Source of the DNA: an uncultured Lachnospiraceae bacterium
GTDB taxonomy: Bacteria > Bacillota > Clostridia > Lachnospirales > Lachnospiraceae
NCBI GenBank assembly: GCA_905201915.1
Contig: CAJKQE010000007.1
Coordinates: 1 to 51,387 of the forward strand
Direction: 5' to 3'
Length of the DNA: 51,387 bases
Both the position numbers and the translations under genes were made by a program. Each line of letters opens with the position of its first letter. The first letter of the stretch is position 1. The notes under the pieces are model-generated. The model was not told the DNA's origin. It saw nothing but the letters and a program-made list of their open reading frames with translations, and made no database searches. Below, piece by piece: positions 8,203 through 17,088 of the stretch.

Positions 8203-9411
8203 ATGAAAAATATAGACCGCATGGTTGGAACAATATCAAGAGGTGTCCGCGCACCGATTATCCGTGAAGGAGACAACCTTCCTGAAATCGTAGTGGACTG
8301 TGTATTAAAAGCATCTGAAAGTGCCAATTTTGAAATTCAAGATAAAGATGTAATTGCCGTTACAGAAGCAGTCGTTGCCAGAGCTCAGGGTAACTATGCA
8401 AATGTAAAAGATATTGCTGCTGACGTAAAAGAAAAATTCGGTGATGATACAGTAGGCGTAATCTTCCCTATTTTAAGCCGTAATCGTTTTTCTATCTGCT
8501 TAAAAGGTATTGCTATGGGCTGTAAAAAAATCGTGCTTATGTTAAGCTATCCATCTGATGAAGTAGGAAATCACCTCATTGACTTAGATATTATGGACGA
8601 AAAAAATGTAAATCCATGGTCTGATGTTTTAACAGAAGAAAAATACAGAGAACTGTTTGGATATGAAAAACACGTATTTACAGGTGTTGACTATGTAGAA
8701 TATTACAAACAGCTTATTCAGGAAGCTGGCGCTGAGGTTGAAATCATTTTCGCTAACAACCCAAAAGCTATCCTTTCTTATACAAAAAGTGTTCTTACCT
8801 GTGACATTCACACTCGTCAAAGAACAAAACGTATTCTGAAAGCAAACGGCGCTGAGAAAGTATATGCTCTTGATGATATTATGACAAAGAGCATCAATGG
8901 CAGCGGTTATAATGATGCTTACGGACTTTTAGGTTCTAATAAAGCAACAGAAGATACTGTAAAACTCTTCCCAATTAAATGCGAAGAAGTTGTTACTGCT
9001 ATTCATAACTCTATTCTGGAAAAAACAGGAAAAAATGTAGAAGTTATGGTATATGGCGATGGTGCATTTAAAGATCCTGTAGGAAAAATCTGGGAACTGG
9101 CTGATCCAGTTGTATCTCCTGCTTACACTGCAGGTTTGGAAGGTACTCCAAATGAAGTAAAATTAAAATATCTGGCTGATAACGATTTTGCTGATTTATC
9201 AGGAAATGAATTAAAAGATGCCATTAAAAATTATATTACAGAAAAAGATGAAAAAGCTGCCAGCTTAAAAGGTACTATGGTAACACAGGGTACTACGCCA
9301 AGACGTCTTACTGACCTTTTGGGATCTTTAGCTGACCTTACTTCCGGTTCCGGTGATAAGGGAACTCCAATTATCTATATTCAAGGATATTTTGACAACT
9401 ACGCAAAATAA
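8203..9411 (+). CDS. Coenzyme F420-0:L-glutamate ligase (CofE/FbiB-N) family protein
   Basis: A 402-residue member of the CofE family, which adds glutamates to F420-0 using GTP. The pattern GTISRGVRAPIIREGD, then a KDVIAVTEAVVARAQGNY segment and later GDGAFKDPVGKIWELADPVVSPAYT, fits the family. No F420 biosynthesis gene is nearby. Lachnospiraceae are not known to make F420, so the true acceptor is probably another small molecule. A strong GGAGG site and its own promoter suggest good expression. It sits alone between the DauR-like gene and the purA terminator. The function is inferred only at family level. Confidence 0.78.
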   Translation: MKNIDRMVGTISRGVRAPIIREGDNLPEIVVDCVLKASESANFEIQDKDVIAVTEAVVARAQGNYANVKDIAADVKEKFGDDTVGVIFPILSRNRFSICLKGIAMGCKKIVLMLSYPSDEVGNHLIDLDIMDEKNVNPWSDVLTEEKYRELFGYEKHVFTGVDYVEYYKQLIQEAGAEVEIIFANNPKAILSYTKSVLTCDIHTRQRTKRILKANGAEKVYALDDIMTKSINGSGYNDAYGLLGSNKATEDTVKLFPIKCEEVVTAIHNSILEKTGKNVEVMVYGDGAFKDPVGKIWELADPVVSPAYTAGLEGTPNEVKLKYLADNDFADLSGNELKDAIKNYITEKDEKAASLKGTMVTQGTTPRRLTDLLGSLADLTSGSGDKGTPIIYIQGYFDNYAK

Positions 9412-9422
9412 TTTTTCTGTAC

Positions 9423-9463
9423 AAAAAAGGAAGCTGTGGATTTTCTCCATTGCTTCCTTTTTC
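9423..9463. terminator. Bidirectional terminator between the CofE-like gene and purA
   Basis: AAAAAGGAAGC pairs with GCTTCCTTTTT, with a small inner stem (TGGA/TCCA). It lies between two convergent genes and has a T-run on either strand. Confidence 0.85.
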
Positions 9464-9469
9464 TTTTCC

Positions 9470-10747
9470 TTATCTATAAATAATATCTTCTCGTCCTGGT
9501 CCATTAGAAACCATTGTAATCGGAAATCCAATTTTTTCCTCTACAAATTCAATGTATTTACGACAGTTCTCCGGTAAATCCTCATATTTCTTAATGCCTC
9601 TGATATCACAGTTCCATCCTGGCAACACTTCAATTACCGGTTTTGCTTTTTCCAGAAGACTTGTTGTAGGGAATTCTGTTGTGATTTCTCCATCAATATC
9701 ATAAGCCACACAAACAGGAATTTCCTCTAAATATCCCAGAACATCAAGTACAGTAAAAGCAACATCTGTAGTTCCCTGAATACGGCATCCGTATTTTGAT
9801 GCCACACAGTCAAACCATCCCATACGTCTTGGACGTCCTGTTGTAGCGCCATATTCGCCACCGTCACCGCCTCTACGTCTCAATTCATCTGCTTCTTCTC
9901 CAAAAATTTCAGATACAAAAGCACCTGCACCTACTGCACTGGAATAAGCTTTACATACAGTAATAATTTTCTTTATTTCATAAGGAGGTATTCCTGCACC
10001 TACTGCGCCATAAGCTGCCAGTGTGGAGGAAGACGTTACCATAGGATAAATACCATGATCTGGATCTTTCAAAGAACCCAACTGACCTTCCAACAAAATT
10101 TCTTTTCCTTCTTTTAAAGCATTCCATAAAAGCAGAGAAACATCACATACATAAGGTGCAATCATTTCTTTATATTCTTTTAATTCCTTTACAATATCTG
10201 CCGGATTTAAAAGAGGTTTGTGATATAAATACTCTAAATCCACATTTTTTTTCTGACAGATATTTTCTGCTTTCTCCATAAGAGCTTCTTCCTCTTCAAA
10301 AAGCTCACTGACCTGAAAGCCGATTTTTGCAAATTTATCAGAATAAAATGGTGCAATTCCCGACTTGGTAGAACCAAAAGATTTTCCTGCCAGTCTTTCT
10401 TCTTCATATTCATCGAATTTAATATGATAAGACATTACAATCTGTGCTCTGTCTGATATTTTAATATCAGGCATAGGGACTCCCTGTTCTACAATTGACT
10501 GTATTTCATGGAACAGTACAGGTATGTTCAATGCCACACCATTTCCAATAATACTTGTTGTATTCTCATTAAATACACCTGATGGCAGACTATGCAGGGC
10601 AAACTTTCCATAATTGTTTACAATTGTATGCCCGGCGTTTGCTCCACCCTGAAATCTCACTACAATATCTGCCTCTTTTGCCAGCATATCCGTAATTTTA
10701 CCTTTGCCTTCGTCTCCCCAGTTTGCTCCTACTACGGCTTTTACCAT
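9470..10747 (-). CDS. purA: Adenylosuccinate synthetase
   Basis: This enzyme joins IMP and aspartate with GTP, the first step toward AMP. It has 425 residues. GANWGDEGKGK (7-17) gives the phosphate loop with the catalytic Asp, and GGANAGHT gives the catalytic His. Other canonical sites differ. The usual TTGRGIGPAY reads STKSGIAPFY, so the IMP-contacting Arg is Ser. The GAQG loop reads EGQLGSL. I recognise this as the form carried by many Lachnospiraceae, so it is probably the housekeeping enzyme. Terminator-bounded downstream; radA lies 123 bases upstream on the same strand. Confidence 0.93.
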   Translation of the reverse strand: MVKAVVGANWGDEGKGKITDMLAKEADIVVRFQGGANAGHTIVNNYGKFALHSLPSGVFNENTTSIIGNGVALNIPVLFHEIQSIVEQGVPMPDIKISDRAQIVMSYHIKFDEYEEERLAGKSFGSTKSGIAPFYSDKFAKIGFQVSELFEEEEALMEKAENICQKKNVDLEYLYHKPLLNPADIVKELKEYKEMIAPYVCDVSLLLWNALKEGKEILLEGQLGSLKDPDHGIYPMVTSSSTLAAYGAVGAGIPPYEIKKIITVCKAYSSAVGAGAFVSEIFGEEADELRRRGGDGGEYGATTGRPRRMGWFDCVASKYGCRIQGTTDVAFTVLDVLGYLEEIPVCVAYDIDGEITTEFPTTSLLEKAKPVIEVLPGWNCDIRGIKKYEDLPENCRKYIEFVEEKIGFPITMVSNGPGREDIIYR

Positions 10748-10870
10748 TTTCTATTCCTCCTGTAATACTGGAATCCATTTCATTTACTAAAGTATAATAC
10801 ACCATTTTTTCTGAGAAATAAAGTAAAAATAGTTTCCCCTGAGCCCCAAAATTTTGTTCAATTTTACCTC

Positions 10871-12244
10871 TTAAATACAGTTCATTGCCTCTTTAATATT
10901 AGCTACACCAATGAGTTTAATCTCATATTTTCCCTGCAGACTTTCTACATTTGCCTTTGGCATAATACAGGAAGTAAATCCCAGTTTTTCTGCTTCTCTC
11001 ACTCTGCTTTCCGCCATACTGACACCACGTACTTCTCCTGAAAGTCCCACTTCTCCAAAAATTAAAGTCTGCTCATCAATTACCTGATTTTTATAGCTGG
11101 ATACAATGGCAAGAACCACACCTAAATCAATAGCCGGTTCTCCAAGTTTCATTCCTCCTGCCAGATTAACATAAGCATCGCAATCTCCCAAATGCAGCCC
11201 TGCTCTTTTCTCTAAAACTGCCATAAGCAAATTTACACGATTATAATCAATTCCTACCGAAGTACGTCTTGGCAAGCCGAAGTTTGTTCTGGTTACAAGC
11301 GCCTGTATTTCAATCAAAATAGGACGTGTCCCTTCAACAGAGCAAACAACCGCAGTTCCGGAGGCATCTGTAGGTCTACCATTTAACATAACCTGCGATG
11401 GATTTTTCACTTCCATAAGCCCTTTTTCCCGCATTTCAAAAACACCAATTTCATTTGTCGAGCCAAATCGATTTTTTACTCCTCTTAAAATACGGTAAAT
11501 CACCTGCCTGTCTCCTTCAAAATACAACACCGTATCTACCATGTGCTCCAGTACTCTGGGACCTGCCACACTTCCATCTTTTGTAACATGTCCAACAATG
11601 AAGACAGAAATCCCCATTCCTTTTGCAATCTGCATAAGAACACCTGTAGACTCCCTCACCTGAGAGACACTGCCTGGTGCAGAAGACACTTCCTCATTAT
11701 ACATAGTCTGAATAGAGTCGATCACTACCATTTCCGGTTTCACCTTTTCAATGACGCTACGAATGTTTTCTAAATTTGTTTCACATAAAAGCAACAAATT
11801 TTCATTAAATTCTCCTATTCTTTTTGCTCTTAGCTTAATCTGGCCCAAAGATTCCTCGCCGGAAACATACAAAACCTTGTGTCCGTTTTTTGTAAGCTGC
11901 CGACATACCTGCAAAAGAAGTGTAGATTTTCCAATACCGGGATCACCTCCAACCAGAACCATAGAGCCCGGAACAATACCGCCTCCCAACACTCTGTCCA
12001 ATTCTTCTATCTCTGTTTTCATTCTGTCATTCTCTTGTATAGAAATATCTGCAAGAATAACCGGTTCATTCTTCTTTCCTGCTAAACTGCCGGAAGCTAT
12101 TGTTGTTTTTCCTTTTGTTGATGTAGCTACAGTCTCCTCTACAAAAGAATTCCATTCCCTGCATCCCGGACACTGTCCCAACCACTTAGGCGACTCATAT
12201 CCACAGTTTTGACAGAAGAATAATGTTTTTTTTCCTTTTGCCAT
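10871..12244 (-). CDS. radA: DNA repair protein RadA (Sms)
   Basis: A 457-residue helicase-like ATPase that helps branch migration in recombination. A zinc finger is made by Cys11, Cys14, Cys25 and Cys28. The RecA-like core has Walker A GGDPGIGKS (99-107) and the RadA-specific KNRFG motif (257-261). The C-terminal third is the inactive Lon-protease-like domain (YVNLAGGMKLGEPAIDLGVVLAI). The length is normal. It follows the conserved hypothetical at 12369 after a hairpin element, and comes some 2.5 kb after clpC. A clpC-to-radA order on one strand is also seen in other Firmicutes. Confidence 0.96.
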   Translation of the reverse strand: MAKGKKTLFFCQNCGYESPKWLGQCPGCREWNSFVEETVATSTKGKTTIASGSLAGKKNEPVILADISIQENDRMKTEIEELDRVLGGGIVPGSMVLVGGDPGIGKSTLLLQVCRQLTKNGHKVLYVSGEESLGQIKLRAKRIGEFNENLLLLCETNLENIRSVIEKVKPEMVVIDSIQTMYNEEVSSAPGSVSQVRESTGVLMQIAKGMGISVFIVGHVTKDGSVAGPRVLEHMVDTVLYFEGDRQVIYRILRGVKNRFGSTNEIGVFEMREKGLMEVKNPSQVMLNGRPTDASGTAVVCSVEGTRPILIEIQALVTRTNFGLPRRTSVGIDYNRVNLLMAVLEKRAGLHLGDCDAYVNLAGGMKLGEPAIDLGVVLAIVSSYKNQVIDEQTLIFGEVGLSGEVRGVSMAESRVREAEKLGFTSCIMPKANVESLQGKYEIKLIGVANIKEAMNCI

Positions 12245-12273
12245 ATTTTTCCTTTCTTTTTCTCAACAAATGA

Positions 12274-12338
12274 GGCTGCCGCATTAAGTATATATCCGAA
12301 TATTCCACCAATTTCGAATACCGCTTAGTGCGACAGCC
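12274..12338. repeat. Imperfect inverted-repeat hairpin between a hypothetical gene and radA
   Basis: Arms of 15 bases (12274-12288 and 12324-12338) pair at 13 positions, the rest being wobble pairs. The 35-base loop holds smaller repeats (TATTC/GAATA). There is no clean T-run on the minus strand, so it is a poor terminator for the gene before it. It could be a small repeated element or an RNA structure. Confidence 0.5.
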
Positions 12339-12368
12339 CTGTTTTACTTATTTTTTGCTATCTGATAC

Positions 12369-12782
12369 TTAAATTCTTTCAATCTGTACAGCTACCTGCT
12401 CTGCTTGCTCCAATTCTACACTGAAAGACAGTTTACCGCCCAGATTTGTCTTCATCTGTCCGGCTTCTTCTCCATCAATTACAATCTTGTATTGGGCATC
12501 TTCTTCCATTTCCACGGTAATCTGAGCATCCTGAGGTCCTTCCACTGTAAAGCTCATTTTGTTTTCTTTTTCTTCTAAGTCTAAAACTGTAGTACCTGGT
12601 ACAGATTCATATACAAACATACCATTTCTTTCCAGTTTTGTAATCTCTCTATATGTTTTTACTTTGTATATATCCCCATCGTACTCAAAGTCAGATACTT
12701 TTGACTTCTGTGCTAACTCATAGTTACCAAAGCTGATTTTGCCATTTTCTTCTGTACGAATTAATTCTTTTACTACTGACAT
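12369..12782 (-). CDS. Conserved hypothetical protein, beta-rich, acidic
   Basis: 137 residues with no signal peptide or membrane segment. Glu and Gln are frequent, and the alternating hydrophobic pattern suggests a beta-sandwich (KMSFTVEGPQDAQITVEMEED, written here in part as KMSFTVEG and ITVEMEED). I recall similar Lachnospiraceae proteins labelled 'endosialidase', but nothing in the sequence supports an enzyme. It lies between clpC and radA on the same strand. The start ATG at 12782 is preceded by a GGAGG-like site. No function is assigned. Confidence 0.7.
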   Translation of the reverse strand: MSVVKELIRTEENGKISFGNYELAQKSKVSDFEYDGDIYKVKTYREITKLERNGMFVYESVPGTTVLDLEEKENKMSFTVEGPQDAQITVEMEEDAQYKIVIDGEEAGQMKTNLGGKLSFSVELEQAEQVAVQIERI

Positions 12783-12881
12783 AGATATGTCCTCCCGCTT
12801 ATGTCTTTCATTGTTCCGTCTTTTCAGACTTTTTCCTTCTTGTTTTGGTATAACAATATTACCATATATTTTAGTTTTTTG

Positions 12882-15311
12882 CTAGTCATTTTGTACATTT
12901 ATAATAAAATTCACCTTTTCTTTAGACAAGCCAATAGTAACACTGTCTCCTGCTTTTATCCTGCCTTCCAGAATTTCCTCTGCCATTGCGTCTTCAATTT
13001 TACTCTGAATCGCTCTCTTTAAAGGACGTGCTCCATATTTAGGATCAAAGCCTTCTTTTCCGATAAGTTCTTTTACGTTATCTCGAATTTTTACATCAAT
13101 ATTTAATTGATTTTTACAACGCTTTATAAACTCTTTCAAAAGAAGTCCTACAATCTTCTTAATCTCTTCTTTATTCAAAGTGTGGAATACAATAATATCA
13201 TCAATACGATTTAAAAATTCCGGTTTAAAAAGCCGTTTTACTTCTTCCATTACGCTGTCTTTCATTTTCTTATAATCAGCCTGCGTATCATCAGCCGTTC
13301 CAAATCCCAGCTTTTTAGGCTCTACAATAGCCTGTGCTCCTGCATTAGAAGTCATAATAATAATGGTTTCTTTAAAATCTACTTTTCTGCCCTGTGCATC
13401 CGTAATATGTCCATCATCCAACACCTGTAAAAGAAGATTAAATACATCTGGATGTGCCTTTTCAATCTCATCAAACAACAACACACTATATGGACTTCGT
13501 CTTACCTTTTCGCTTAACTGTCCACCTTCTTCATATCCCACATATCCCGGAGGTGAGCCAATCAGTTTAGAAACACTGTGTTTTTCCATGTATTCTGACA
13601 TATCTACACGAATCATAGCATCTTCGCTTCCAAAAACTGCCTCTGCTAAAGCCTTGGAAAGTTCTGTTTTTCCTACACCGGTAGGTCCTAATAAAAGGAA
13701 AGAACCAATGGGGCGCTTCGGATCTTTTAATCCTACTCTGCCTCGTTTAATAGCCTTTGCAACAGCTGTAACCGCTTCATCTTGTCCAATTACACGTTTA
13801 TGAAGCTGATTTTCCAATTTAGCCAGTCGTTTAGATTCCCCTTCTGTGAGCTTTTTCACTGGTATTTTTGTCCACTGGGCAACTACCATAGCAATATCAT
13901 CCTCTGTAACAAACAGTTTTTTATTTTTGCACTGCCTTTCAAAACGTTTTCTGGCTTTTTCTACAATTACCTCTGTTTCCTTCTGTTCTTCCTGCAGTTT
14001 ACCTGCAAGAACAAAATCCTGATTTTTTACTGCCTCTTCTTTTTCCTCACTGATATCTCTTAAACGAAACTCCGCTTCCATAAGTCCATCCGGAGTCTTA
14101 TAGCCGGAAATCTGTACCTTTGAACACGCTTCATCTAATAAATCCAATGCCTTATCCGGAAGAAATCTATCATTAATATAGCGCACTCCCATGGCAACTG
14201 CTGCCTTTACTGCACTATCTTCAATGGTAACACCATGATGCTTTTCATAATAAGGTACTAATCCTTTTAAAATTTCCTCAGCTTCCTCTTTTGTAGGTTC
14301 TTCTACTGTTATCGGCTGAAATCTTCGTTCTAAAGCAGGATCTTTTTCAATATGTTTACGATATTCCTCTATGGTTGTTGCACCAATAAGCTGAATTTCT
14401 CCTCTGGAAAGAGAAGGTTTTAAAATGTTAGAAGCATCTAATGCTCCTTCTGCACCGCCTGCGCCTATAAGCGTATGAAGTTCATCTAAGAATAAGAGAA
14501 TTCTCTTGTCATTGGAAGCTTCCCAAACCACACGTTTTATTCTTTCCTCAAACTCACCTCTGTATTTTGAACCTGCCACCATAGCAGATAAGTCCAATAC
14601 AAGAATACGTTTATCTGCCATATTTTCAGGAACCATTCCACTTACAATTTTCTGCGCAAGTCCTTCAGTAATAGCTGTTTTCCCAACTCCCGGTTCCCCT
14701 ATCAAACAAGGATTGTTCTTTGTTCTTCTGCTTAAAATCTGAATAATGCGATTAATCTCTTTTTCTCTGCCAACAACAGGATCTAACTTACCCATAGCTG
14801 CCATTTCTGTTAAATCTCTGCCATACTGGTCTAACATAGGTGTAGCACTTTTCTCTTCTTTTGTCAGTATGCCTTCTCTTCCCATAACTTTCATAAGCTC
14901 TGCATACAGCTTTTGATTACCGGCTCCCATCGTATGCAAAAGTCTTGCACCCACACAGTCACTTTCTTTTAACATAGCAATCAAAATATGTTCTGTGCCA
15001 ATTTCTGCGCTGTCCATATTTTTTGCCTCGTCCTCTGCTTTAGCAAGTACCCTTCTGCTTCTGGGAGTATATCCTTGAGGTTCTTCCAGCAGTACATCTG
15101 AAGACGGTACCACCAATTTTTCCATAAGTTCCAACAATTTCTGCTGTGTAATACCTGCTTCTGCCAGAATTTCTCCTGCTGTACCATCCTTTACTGCCAA
15201 AAGTCCTGCCAATATATGTTCTGTGCCAATATAATTATGACTGCATTTTCTGGCAGTTTCCTCTGCCAGCTTCAAAGCCTTTAGTGCCCACTTTGAGTAT
15301 TGCTTTTTCAT
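12882..15311 (-). CDS. clpC: ATP-dependent Clp protease ATP-binding subunit ClpC
   Basis: An 809-residue Hsp100 unfoldase that feeds proteins to ClpP. Two N-terminal repeats (about 1-145; NYIGTEHILAGLL and AEIGTEHILIAML) are followed by AAA-1 with Walker A GEPGVGKT (205-212). A UVR-like middle helix region comes next (about 420-455). AAA-2 has Walker A GPTGVGKT (542-549), then the Clp C-terminal domain. The order and length are those of ClpC, not ClpA or ClpB. It starts 14 bases after a GntR-family regulator gene and likely shares its promoter. In Bacillus-type operons ctsR, mcsA and mcsB precede clpC; none is here. ClpP is encoded about 32 kb away in this window. Confidence 0.97.
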   Translation of the reverse strand: MKKQYSKWALKALKLAEETARKCSHNYIGTEHILAGLLAVKDGTAGEILAEAGITQQKLLELMEKLVVPSSDVLLEEPQGYTPRSRRVLAKAEDEAKNMDSAEIGTEHILIAMLKESDCVGARLLHTMGAGNQKLYAELMKVMGREGILTKEEKSATPMLDQYGRDLTEMAAMGKLDPVVGREKEINRIIQILSRRTKNNPCLIGEPGVGKTAITEGLAQKIVSGMVPENMADKRILVLDLSAMVAGSKYRGEFEERIKRVVWEASNDKRILLFLDELHTLIGAGGAEGALDASNILKPSLSRGEIQLIGATTIEEYRKHIEKDPALERRFQPITVEEPTKEEAEEILKGLVPYYEKHHGVTIEDSAVKAAVAMGVRYINDRFLPDKALDLLDEACSKVQISGYKTPDGLMEAEFRLRDISEEKEEAVKNQDFVLAGKLQEEQKETEVIVEKARKRFERQCKNKKLFVTEDDIAMVVAQWTKIPVKKLTEGESKRLAKLENQLHKRVIGQDEAVTAVAKAIKRGRVGLKDPKRPIGSFLLLGPTGVGKTELSKALAEAVFGSEDAMIRVDMSEYMEKHSVSKLIGSPPGYVGYEEGGQLSEKVRRSPYSVLLFDEIEKAHPDVFNLLLQVLDDGHITDAQGRKVDFKETIIIMTSNAGAQAIVEPKKLGFGTADDTQADYKKMKDSVMEEVKRLFKPEFLNRIDDIIVFHTLNKEEIKKIVGLLLKEFIKRCKNQLNIDVKIRDNVKELIGKEGFDPKYGARPLKRAIQSKIEDAMAEEILEGRIKAGDSVTIGLSKEKVNFIINVQND

Positions 15312-15325
15312 GTATGTCTCCTATT

Positions 15326-15694
15326 CTATTTATATTCTTCAAAAATTTCATCAATTAAGGCATGCACGTCTTCTCTTGTAATATTCTTACAGCAGCCCTT
15401 TGCCAAAACCGGTAAAAGGTTTTCTTTCATTTCCTCCAATGCTCTGATTTTATCCACATCAATGGAAATAACTGCGCCTCTGCGTCTGTCTATACTGAGA
15501 AATCCTTCCTGCCTCAGTACAGAATATGCTTTATTTACTGTGTGCATGTTAATCCCTATAGTATCTGCCAGCTGTCTTACAGAAGGAAGTGTTTCTCCTA
15601 CTTTTAACTGATCTGTGGCAATTCCCATAATAATTTGATTACAAAGCTGTACATAAATTGCTTCATCACTGTTAAAATCAATCTCAATCAGCAT
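15326..15694 (-). CDS. GntR-family regulator, short YtrA-type
   Basis: A 122-residue repressor-like protein. The N-terminal winged helix (about 10-75) has YVQLCNQIIMGI, then LPSVRQLADTIGINMHTVNKAYSVLRQEGFL, written across two helices. The C-terminal tail of about 45 residues is too short for a FadR- or HutC-type ligand domain, which places it with YtrA-like regulators. YtrA types usually sit beside ABC transporters; here the partner is clpC, 14 bases downstream. It has its own promoter and may autoregulate the pair, in the position where CtsR would be expected. That role is inferred. Confidence 0.88.
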   Translation of the reverse strand: MLIEIDFNSDEAIYVQLCNQIIMGIATDQLKVGETLPSVRQLADTIGINMHTVNKAYSVLRQEGFLSIDRRRGAVISIDVDKIRALEEMKENLLPVLAKGCCKNITREDVHALIDEIFEEYK

Positions 15695-15725
15695 GCCTCC
15701 ACCTTCTTTCCAGATTGTTATATAT

Positions 15726-15754
15726 AATATAGCATAGATAGAATTTTTAGTAAA
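15726..15754 (-). promoter_or_regulatory. Promoter of gntR-clpC
   Basis: On the minus strand, TTTACT (15749-15754) and TATATT (15726-15731) are 17 bp apart, about 30 bases before the gntR ATG. No CtsR heptad repeat or CIRCE element was seen. Confidence 0.5.
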
Positions 15755-15760
15755 GATTCA

Positions 15761-15790
15761 GAAAAAAAGAAGCTGCTTTCGCAGCTCCTT
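15761..15790 (-). terminator. Terminator of the purN-purD unit
   Basis: AGCTGC-TTTC-GCAGCT hairpin (15771-15786), followed on the minus strand by seven T residues, just after the purD stop. Confidence 0.85.
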
Positions 15791-15796
15791 CTCATC

Positions 15797-17071
15797 TTAT
15801 GCTTCATCAATGGCTTTTCCAATATCATTTCTCATATATTTATTTTCGAAGTTAATCCATTTTGTTGCTTCATAAGCGTTAGCTCTTGCTTCTTTTAAGT
15901 CAGCTCCTTTTGCAGTAACCCCTAAAACACGTCCACCATTTGTCACAATCTTACCATCTTTGAAAGCAGTTCCTGCGTGGAAAACATAGTAACCATCTTT
16001 ATCCTTAAAGTTTTCCAGACCTTCGATTGGATATCCTTTTTCATAAGAAACCGGATAACCATCAGAAGCCAAAACAACACATACTGCTGCATTGTCTTCA
16101 AACTGTAAATCAATTTCATCTAATTTTCCATCTACACAAGCTTCAAAAACTTCCACAATATCATTTTTTAATCTTGGAATAACAACCTGTGCTTCCGGAT
16201 CACCAAAGCGAGCATTATACTCCAACACTTTTGGTCCTTTTTCTGTAAGCATCAGACCAAAGAAAATAATCCCTTTAAACTCTCTGCCTTCTGCTGCCAT
16301 AGCATCTACAGTTGCCTGATATACATATTTTTCGCAAAATTCATCCACTTCTTTTGTATAGAAAGGACTTGGTGAAAATGTTCCCATTCCTCCTGTATTT
16401 AATCCTTCATCTCCGTCTTTTGCACGTTTATGATCCTGTGCAGAAGTCATGGTTTTAATGGTTTTTCCATCTACAAAAGAAAGTACAGATACTTCACGAC
16501 CTGTCATAAATTCTTCAATAACTAAAGTATTTCCTGCAGAACCGAATTTCTTATCCAGCATAATTGTGCGAACACCCTCTTCTGCTTCTTCCAATGTATT
16601 GCAAATTAATACACCTTTTCCAAGAGCCAGTCCGTCTGCTTTTAATACAATAGGAAATTCTGCTTTCTCACGGAGATATGCAAGAGCTTCATCCGCATCC
16701 TCAAAATTTTCATAAGCTGCTGTAGGAATATTATATTTCTTCATTAAATCTTTAGAAAATGCTTTTGAGCCTTCCAGAATTGCTGCATTTTTTCTCGGTC
16801 CGAATACTCGCAGTCCTTCTTTTTCAAAAACATCTACAACACCGCCAACTAACGGATCATCCATACCAACAACTGTTAAATCTACTGCATTTTCTTTTGC
16901 AAAAGCTGCCAGCTTATCAAATTCCATAGCACCAATTGGTACACATTCTGCAAATTCTGCAATTCCTGCATTTCCCGGTGCACAATAAATTTTATCTACC
17001 TTTGGGCTTTTTGCAACTTTCCATGCAATTGCGTGCTCTCTGCCGCCGCTTCCTATAATCAATACTTTCAT
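15797..17071 (-). CDS. purD: Phosphoribosylamine-glycine ligase
   Basis: An ATP-grasp enzyme that joins phosphoribosylamine and glycine to form GAR, the second step of IMP synthesis. It opens with MKVLIIGSGGREHA. The ATP-grasp core (about 100-290) includes VLKADGLALGKGV, and GGMGTFSPSP and NARFGDPE are also present. The frame is open to an ATG at 17092 that overlaps the purN stop, but ATG 17071 gives the family N-terminus and has GGGAG nine bases upstream. The protein is then 424 residues, the usual length. It is the last gene of the purine cluster. Confidence 0.96.
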   Translation of the reverse strand: MKVLIIGSGGREHAIAWKVAKSPKVDKIYCAPGNAGIAEFAECVPIGAMEFDKLAAFAKENAVDLTVVGMDDPLVGGVVDVFEKEGLRVFGPRKNAAILEGSKAFSKDLMKKYNIPTAAYENFEDADEALAYLREKAEFPIVLKADGLALGKGVLICNTLEEAEEGVRTIMLDKKFGSAGNTLVIEEFMTGREVSVLSFVDGKTIKTMTSAQDHKRAKDGDEGLNTGGMGTFSPSPFYTKEVDEFCEKYVYQATVDAMAAEGREFKGIIFFGLMLTEKGPKVLEYNARFGDPEAQVVIPRLKNDIVEVFEACVDGKLDEIDLQFEDNAAVCVVLASDGYPVSYEKGYPIEGLENFKDKDGYYVFHAGTAFKDGKIVTNGGRVLGVTAKGADLKEARANAYEATKWINFENKYMRNDIGKAIDEA

Positions 17072-17088
17072 TTTCTTCTGCTCCCTTC

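Noticed and set aside
11751..12212. Plus-strand frame of 153 residues within radA
   Set aside because: It is the antisense shadow of radA, whose motifs are unmistakable.
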